Assembly (NCBI GenBank): GCA_037974665.1 | Contig: CM075783.1 | Location: 7,428,762 to 7,492,761, forward strand | Length of the DNA stretch: 64,000 bases | Direction of reading: 5' to 3' | Source of the DNA: Ehretia macrophylla | Lineage: Eukaryota > Streptophyta > Magnoliopsida > Boraginales > Ehretiaceae | Shown here: positions 56,443 to 64,000 of the stretch, piece by piece | How positions within the stretch are numbered: position 1 is the stretch's first letter | Layout of the letters: every line of letters starts with the position of its first letter | Position numbers and translations under genes: made by a program | Notes under the pieces: model-generated | The model's database searches: none | Seen by the model: only the letters and a program-made list of their open reading frames with translations | Told to the model about the DNA's origin: nothing

Positions 56443-56845
56443 CCAGTGTGTTTGGATTGAGGGGAGAAAATTTAATAAAGGAGATGAGAGGAGGTATTAT
56501 AAAGGAGAGGAAAGAAGATGATTAAATCATGTTTGGATTGGATAATTTGAGGGAATGAGAGTATCATAAAAGAGTATGAATATCTTTTGTTTGATTAGGA
56601 AGAAAATGTAAGGAAATGATTAATTTTATGTGTAAAATGAATTTCATAAAGGAGACTTACTTTCCCTCTCTTTTATTTTATCCCAAATTGAAGGAAAAGA
56701 AAAAGTGAACATGGAAGAGGTTACTTTGACCCCTCCACTTTCTTCCCCCTTGAAATACTTTCAAACCAAACAGAGGAAGGACTAAACTTCTCATTTACTA
56801 AACATCACCTTCCCCCCATTCTTCTCAATCCAAACACACCCTTCA
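56443..56845. mobile_element. MITE-like element with inverted ends
   Basis: The left end has GTGTGTTTGGATTGAGG (near 56446-56462). The right end is its inverse, CTCAATCCAAACACACCC (56824-56841). The interior is about 360 bp, non-coding and purine/pyrimidine-skewed. Ends of the GGGTGTGTTTGG type occur in plant non-autonomous DNA transposons. The target duplication is unclear, so superfamily is not assigned. Confidence 0.55.
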
Positions 56846-57164
56846 AATTTCAACTCTTTCCATCCTTTCATTTGACCCCAAAAGGGTTGAGATTATTCCC
56901 CATTTCCTTTTCCTTTAAAAAACTTTCAAAACAAACATGAATCCCTCTTCCACCTTTCCCTTCCCCGCATTTCCCCCAATCCAAAGGCAATGTTAAACTT
57001 AGGGTAAATATCACTTCACCTCCCTATGTTATGCATAAATATCAGTCCACCTTCCTATGTTTGTAAAACTATCAAACATCCACTTATACTTTTTGAAACC
57101 TAATACACAGCCCCCTAGGGGCGAAGCCCATAAATTAATGTTGGGGGGGCTGAATTTTTTTTTA
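56846..57164. other. Unassigned repeat-like sequence
   Basis: There are more C-rich phrases related to the MITE-like block, then GGGTAAATATCACTTCACC (57001), a phrase common at the ends of plant non-autonomous elements. No gene. Confidence 0.3.
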
Positions 57165-58499
57165 TATTGTGTTTTTTATACAGTATTTTTTCGTTAGTAC
57201 AAAATGAGTGTATAGTATATTTTGTATGATATTTTTTAGTTAGTACTACTTTAAGGTATTTTGTAGTTTGGACTTTAGATTAGGTATCCTTGGGGCATAG
57301 AAGCACTCTTGGTACTTTCGTTGCATTAAATTGGGGTCCGAATAGAGTGGTTATAGTTAAAACCTACTCTAGGCCTTCTCAAGCTTTTGTTCCCAAAGCG
57401 GGTTTTCAGGGCTTAGATATGTGTCTTTTGGCATCCTTAGGAATGTAGTATGATTGGTTTATAGATTTGGGGCATTGAATCTCGTATAGAAGAAGAATTG
57501 CATAGTTATCAAAGGGGGAAAATGGGATAAATGGATACCTTTTTGCTTTTATGAGCTTGTAGATTTTTGTTATGTGTTTAAATGCATGTCTAAGGTATAA
57601 TCAAACTAGTTGAAGAGTTTGTAGAAAAGTATGTTATTTGTCTCTTTTGTATTCATAGAATTATTTCATGTTTAATGGCTTATACTGTGATTAATTGCGA
57701 GAGCGGCCTACTTTGTCGTACCTCTTATGTGATATTTGATATTCTTGGCTCTCGTGATCTTGACTTGGGATAGCGCAACCTTTTCGCACATGTTAGTGTC
57801 GAGTAACACGGGTGACATCGGGCGACATCGGGCTAGTCATGCTCCCTCGGCTACTATGGGTTCCCAGTCCATATCTCGTTGAGGCATACTCCCCTACCCC
57901 AGAGGCGTGGCCTGCTTGCTCTATCAGTGTGTAGAACAAGGAAGAATATGTACATGATATGTTTGTATACTATTTGAGACCTTATGGTCATGTATGCATT
58001 TGTGTTATCTTAGGAAATGTAAGATTAAAGTTTTAGTCTTGGGTGATAGATATGTGCTGATGGTTTGTAATAACTTCTATTGTTTTACTTTATTGTCTAG
58101 TTGACTTGCATGTTTGTATGGATGAAATGGGAATCGATTGGAAGACTTAAAATATAAGAAAAATAAATAAATAATATTAGAGTGGTAAGATAAATGGGTT
58201 TAGACTATAGAATATCAATAGTTATGCTTGGCATGCTTGTGTGATGAACTTTTGCTATGTTGTGGCTTGGATGGTCTTAATGCAAAATGTGATATGGTGA
58301 AGTTGAAGGATGAAATGGATTGAGGTTTTGGATTATAGTCTTGTGGTTGTATGTTGTTGTTTGCAGGTTTCCAGATAGTTCTATAAATAGGGGAAACTCC
58401 GTCCGTTTTTCCCTAAATTTCTTGCCCGGGGTTTGAAATTGGGTTGAGGATAGTATGATTAATAGAGGTCCTGGTTCCGTGAGGGATCAGGGCGTTATA
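57165..58499 (+). mobile_element. 5' LTR of a deleted Gypsy element (left edge uncertain)
   Basis: It ends GGGCGTTATA directly before a PBS. It contains a GCGGCCTACTTTGTCG segment shared in type with the other Gypsy-type LTRs of the window, and TATAAATAGGGG near 58383. The left boundary was not determined. Confidence 0.65.
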
Positions 58500-59499
58500 G
58501 AAGTGGTATCAGAGCTTTGTTAGTTCTTAGCCAGGACAGGGTCCTCGGTCTGTCGGGTAGAAAACCTCGAATGTGTGCATGTGAAGTGTGTTTGAATAGG
58601 GTGTGCTTGCATGTAATTTTGTGTTTCTTGAAGGGAAATGAGTTATTATGTATCATGCTTGTGTGAAATATGAAAAATGAGCGATGTGTGTAGTTGTGTG
58701 ATCATATGTGCACATATGTGACTTATTTATGCAATAAGTGAGGAATAATTGTTATGTGCCAATATGTGACTACGTGTACTTCCGTGTGGCATATTTGCTA
58801 AGTAGGTGTACTTTATATGCTTTTCTTTGCATACATACATGCATTACTCCTTGCATATGGTAAGTAATCACTCTCCCTGTAAAAGAGATGACCAGTAGTA
58901 GATCTTCTGGAGATGTAGACCAGCAAAAGAGGGAGCAGTTGATCAGCTAACTATCAGTGGTCAATGACTAGTATTATGTGCTTGAAGTGTGATATTCAAC
59001 AATCGGTTGTGGGTATTCTTCTTCACTAATTTTTTTCTCGGTATTCGGAATTGGAATTCTTATTTGGTATTATCCTTGGTCTTTTCATTCGAGATTATGG
59101 ATTGGACTTCTTATTCAGTAATCATACTTGGAATTCTTATATGGTACTCATCCTCAAGGGATTCAACTTCGGAAATCTGAGTTGGTATTTTAATTGGAGC
59201 CTTTATTTGTCATCCTTATTTTGAGATTTCTTATTTAGTATTTTCTTTGGTAATCTACTGAGGTTCCTATCGGTATCCTTTCAGCATACGTGTTGGTATC
59301 CTTCTTTGGGATTTCTAATGAAAGATCATTACTTGGTGGGTTCTATCAATACTTCTACTTGGTAGTCAACAGTAGATAATCGAGATTCAGTACTTGGTGC
59401 TTCATGTAGAAGACTTGGGCTAGAATTATGGTAGTCCAATGTGGAATTCTTTTGCTAAGAAGGAATTGCGAGGACGCAATTGTTTGAATGAAGGGAGAG
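58500..59499 (+). mobile_element. Short internal region of the deleted Gypsy element
   Basis: There is only 1.0 kb between PBS and polypurine tract. A possible gag start (ATGACCAGTAGTAG..., near 58888) soon hits a stop. The middle is a run of loosely repeated TTGGTATTC/GGAATTCTTATT phrases. RT, integrase and protease are absent. AAGGGAGAG at 59491-59499 is the polypurine tract. Confidence 0.65.
58504..58515 (+). promoter_or_regulatory. Primer-binding site
   Basis: TGGTATCAGAGC lies 4 bp after the LTR end; initiator tRNA-Met type. Confidence 0.85.
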
Positions 59500-59867
59500 T
59501 GTGATACCCCGACTCGTGCATATAATTATTTTATTAATGTGCATATATTTATATGTCTACTTTAATTATTTACATATATCTGTTTACATAAAATATCATA
59601 TTTCTTGGTTTACATGCATCTATTTTGTTTAATGTGTATTAATGTGCATTCATGAGCATTTAGGTGATTTAGGAATTGTAATAAATAAATAAATGTATTG
59701 ATAAACAATAGGGTAATTAAATTGGTTAGAATTAAACTAGAATGACAAACAAGTAGATAAAATTTAGTTAAGAGGGCAAGGTGGTTATTTATCCATTTAT
59801 TAATATCCTACCTACCTTATCTATTAAAAAACAAAACAAAAGCACACAAAACACACACAAAAATCAG

Positions 59868-59900
<33 letters not shown>

Positions 59901-61579
59901 ACGTTAAAACACACACACAAGGAAGAAGAAGAAAGGAAGGAAGAAAGGTGATTTTGAACTTGTTGTGTGTAAATTCTTCAACTTAAGGTGATGGTTCATC
60001 CATGTTTGCATCTTTGGCTGATTTCTTGTTGTATATACATGTATGCCATGTGTAGATAAGTGAACATGAAGCTTGTAATGCATGTTTAATGAGGTATTTA
60101 GTGTATAAAATGTTGTGGTAGCTTTCTAATGCATAAATTGCTAGCCTTGGTGTTTGGCTTTGGTTGAAGTTGAAGTTGGCTTCTTTGATTAATTATTGAA
60201 GACCAAGTGATTGTGTATATGTCAAAGAGAGTGGTTTACACCACATTCATAGTGAGTAATGGTGGTAGTATGCCAAGGAAGCAAGAAATAGCTCAAACAT
60301 GAGTAGTGCAAGATTCTGAATTTTCGGGCAGGTTGCGCGACTGGATTGCGGAGGCAATTTGACCTAGAAAACGTTGTCAAAAATGGCTGAATTTGGATAT
60401 GTTGTAGCCAAGACCTTGGGGAACAATTTCTATTTTAGTGTCAATATTTAATTATGTCGTGAAGGGGCAGTTATAGGGCCATTACAGTAGCATTTGGATT
60501 CTCATGCTGGTCCAGGGCAGGTTGCACGATGATTTTGTGGAGGCCATATCTCATTGAATATAACTCCGAATTGAGATCTGTTTGAGGCTAAACCCATCTA
60601 CATTTGATGAACTATATTTATGTGGAGTTTCAGAGTTTTTGGAGAACAATTAGGCTAGTAACCGAAGTAGAAAATTCAAGCCAATGTAGATTAGAATTTC
60701 AACTTATCTTGCTAAAGGTTTAAGATGCCTTGATGGTTGGTTCTCATGAATAATGAGGGATTTTAGGTAGTAGGAAGTTTAGTGGTGATGAATGGTGCTT
60801 ATGTGTGAATGTTCAATTGAATTGGAGATAGTTACTTGCCATCTAGTGAATCGAGAAAAAGAGTAGTTCCATGAATGCTAGCATTAGCTATGAAAGGGAG
60901 TTATTGCAAGTTAGGAAACTCAAGAATGCGGTCAAGTCTTGTAAATTAAGTTAAGTGATTTTAGTGCTTTGGATGTTTTAGCTTGGTAATCTTAGTTTAA
61001 TGAATATAAATAATGCTCATAGCGAAGTTAAATCCTTTAGAACCCCGTATATGCTTAATGAGAAGTTGAGAACGAATGCAAGATTCATGAATTAAGGAGT
61101 GTCATAATAGTATTTATGTAGTGAAAGTAGTTTAGTGCAATGTTGTTAGAAGTTTGAGCATGATTTAATTGAGTTGTCATGGAGTAATTAGCATGTTATA
61201 ACTTAGTAACTAAAGTGTAATATTAAAGCATGTTATCTAGTGCCTTTAATGTATTTTGTGTTAAGCTTGGTTTCAATGCTATTTTCTTGAGTATTGATTG
61301 TAGATAAGAGTTAATGAAATGTAGTTAGATTGAGTAAAGTGTAAGTTGTCAACTAAAGCACCTTAACTTATCCTTGTGCTTTATGTTAAACTAGAAAATG
61401 TTGCTTGAATGTGAATGATTGTACTGCTAGAATTCTTACTTTAACTTAGTGTAACTAGTGTTGCTTAGTGAATGTAGATAGTTGGAACCCCGTGTATATT
61501 AAATGTAATTAACTTAAGTTGATCCTATTAGTGATATGTTAGAATATTAGCTTGAAGTATAGTTATTTTTCTAAAATGG
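59500..61579 (+). mobile_element. 3' LTR of the deleted Gypsy element, interrupted
   Basis: It starts TGTGATACCCCGACTCG after the polypurine tract and runs to 61579, where an inverted LTR of another family begins. It contains a (CA)n run at 59868-59896. The remaining part would lie right of the window. Confidence 0.65.
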
Positions 61580-64000
61580 TGTAACGCTCCAACTCGACCT
61601 CTCCTACAATCAGTCAGGACGCAACGGAATTTCGGCAGTATAACGACAGTAATTAGGACACCAAGGCTCTAAACCAACCTCTTCGCAACTCATACAACCA
61701 ACTCCACAAACAATTCATCAATTAAACAACACAACCACAATTACATTAAGCATTCTTTTACCATTGCATCCATGAGTTATACGCCTCCGTTCCAGCATGG
61801 TACATTACTTTACAACATACATTTTCCCAAAATAGATTATAACCAATTTAGTAGCCTAATCATGTTCCAAATCAAGATTACTAAACTAGCAACATTTAAT
61901 CCATTATCTTTACAATATCTTGTACATCATAAACTTCTAAGTAAATACAAACCAACTAGTTTTAATATACAAGATAACAAAAGAGTACAACATCAGATAT
62001 CAAGGACAAGACTCTGGCACATAGGACTTGTCCACATATGGCACATTCTCAGCTTCCTGAGGCACATACCCGTAATTTTGTTAAATATCACCTGTATGCA
62101 TGCAATAATTGAGAGTGAGCTTATATAAAACAAGCCCAGTGAGGATTTGACAGATCTCTTAACAGTATTTACTATACTTCTTGGAAATCATCCTTTGAAC
62201 AGTAAACACATAATAATCATCAATAACAATATAAGCACATTAGTAATAATGACCAATCAATAAAGGATACTCTAGTTGGTGTAGCTCCAAACGCCGTCAC
62301 GATCTCAACCATTCTTCTTATAACTCCTCATTACTCACGCTCCCGAGATACCTCACTAGCCTCTCCCTTCATGGCACCTCCGCCATGCGAGCTGGGGGTA
62401 GCCTATGATAGTCATGCCGTTATCAATCCGACAACCCAACGCTGTCCGAGAGGTGGCACACACATACCAAGACTCATGACAATAATAATAATCATTCATA
62501 TCTCCGGATGACAACATATCAAGTTGACTATCTCCCGGCTCATCAATAATCAATTATCACAGGATGACAACAAAGTAGGTTGTCTATCTCCCGGCTCATC
62601 AATAATCATCATTTCAACAATATAACAACTAGTCAAATAAGCAACAAACAACTAAGTTAGATGACAAAGTAGGCTACCCAACTTAACATGCATTAAACAC
62701 ACAACCAAACCCTAGTCTAACCATCAACAACTCACAATTCAATCACTAAAACACCACCCAAACAACCAAAGGCATATTTCAATATTTTAATGAAAGACAA
62801 CCCAAACTTCTAAAAGTCATAACTTACATTCTACTAATCCAATCACCTCCAAACCAGTTTCTATTACTCATCCACTCAAGAAACTACATTAACCCCCTTA
62901 GAAACCAACCATAATCTATCCAAATCAAGCCTAACAACCCTAAAACCTCCATGTACCATAGATGAAATTTTCGGACTTTCACACCGACATCACAATCAAA
63001 ATTTTGGCATAACATTACTACCACGTATTTAACAAACTTTTAGAAACTAACAGCAAGTAATTCCAACAAGCACAACAACATTTATTCAACAAATAGCCAA
63101 ATTCTCAATTTTAATACCCGAAAAATAGAATTACATACTACAACGGTTCAAAACAGCTATAAACCCATACAATCAATCCTTAGCATCTACTGAACAATAA
63201 TATAACATCAATTTAACATTTTAACAACTAAAAATTTGATTATATGAATTAACATAAAAATGACATTTCGAGATTTAGAATTTTTCTCTCACCTTTGATC
63301 CGAAACAAGGCTATGAATGCATGCAATGCGCGCCCAACAAGTGAATTCAAGCTTTGGATGACAAGATTTGGCTTTGAATTGCAACTTCTAATGAAAAATT
63401 GCCTTGAAAACTTGAAGAAAAATCATCTTTTTTCTCTCTAATGGCTCTCGGCCATGTGTGTGCAAAATAAGGTATTTTTTTGCTTTGCTAATGTGTGTTG
63501 ATGAATTATATAGCCAAGGTCAACAAAAATAAAAATAGTAAAAGTTGAAACAAGTTAATTTTTAGTATTTTTCTAGTCTTTTAATTCTATTTCCTAGACT
63601 ATTTTTGCTCAAAACATTTATGCAACACTTAGACTATTTTAAGCAGTTTATTTTTAGATGACAAGAAGTTTTACATTCAAGCATTTTTACCTGATTCAGT
63701 TTAAAATTCAATTTTTGCAAAAGAAAGTGTAAAAACTTTTAAAATTCCAAAGCCGATTTGAAATCCATTTTAATCAAACACGGGTCCATTAATATCTGAG
63801 GACTAAGTTTTAAAATGTTTAAAATACCCCTGTAAAAATTTTAGCGGACAGGTGTTCAAAATACTATTCACAAAAACCGGCGATAAAATTTATGATTTCG
63901 TTTTTTATGAAATTTTCATGAATGCACACTTAGCAGGTAATAGGAATATAAATCACAGATTTTTCATATTCTAATTCATATAACACCTAAACAGGTCAAA
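61580..64000 (-). mobile_element. Gypsy-type LTR, continues beyond the window
   Basis: On the plus strand it begins TGTAACGCTCCAACTCGACC and aligns with the reverse complement of 1-857 and with 858-2821, so it is the same family on the minus strand. From those copies the full LTR would be about 2.4 kb, ending within about 100 bp of the window edge. Confidence 0.75.

Overview
This is a nuclear plant window, almost certainly eudicot: A+T-rich, intron-bearing and packed with nested retrotransposons. The only host gene I can defend is the blue-light receptor F-box gene FKF1 (ADAGIO3). It lies on the minus strand at 41120-46539, in two exons around a 3.5 kb intron. Joining the exons gives 629 residues with LOV, F-box and kelch-repeat regions. 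Three evening-element motifs lie 121-255 bp upstream of its ATG, as expected for a clock-controlled gene. The Au-SINE-like fragment in the intron would suit a eudicot such as an asterid, but I cannot name the species.

Layout. 1-2821 holds two inverted LTRs of one Gypsy-type family; the plus copy sits inside the minus copy. 2822-6524 is LTR debris, ending in a minus-strand Copia-type LTR. 6525-8196 and 18221-18546 are the reverse-transcriptase half of a plus-strand LINE. It is split by a complete but decayed Ty3/Gypsy chromovirus (8197-18220, minus, TSD CTATC). A plus-strand Copia-type LTR follows (18547-21113).

21114-37750 is a nested stack. A minus-strand LINE 5' half (21114-21577 and 35851-37750) is split by a Gypsy-type solo LTR (21578-22156 and 34184-35850). 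That LTR is split by a Copia-type element with a gag remnant but no recognisable pol (22157-34178, TSD GAAAA). That element carries a solo LTR of a chromovirus-related family (29018-31534, TSD TATTT). The two LINE halves appear to be parts of one original copy, now in opposite orientations between inverted Copia LTRs. This suggests an LTR-mediated inversion.

37750-41119 is mostly unassigned, with telomere-like motifs and a Copia LTR remnant. FKF1 and its promoter follow. 48029-53477 is a near full-length LINE with a TSD of up to 15 bp and an ATGA overlap between ORF1 and ORF2. 53493-57000 has LINE 3'-end debris and a MITE-like inverted-repeat element. 57165-61579 is a deleted Gypsy element whose 3' LTR is interrupted at 61580 by another LTR of the family seen at 1-2821.

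I found no convincing tRNA, rRNA, CRISPR array or novel multi-gene system. The points worth a second look are the inversion footprint, the nested stack, the gag-only Copia element and the FKF1 promoter.
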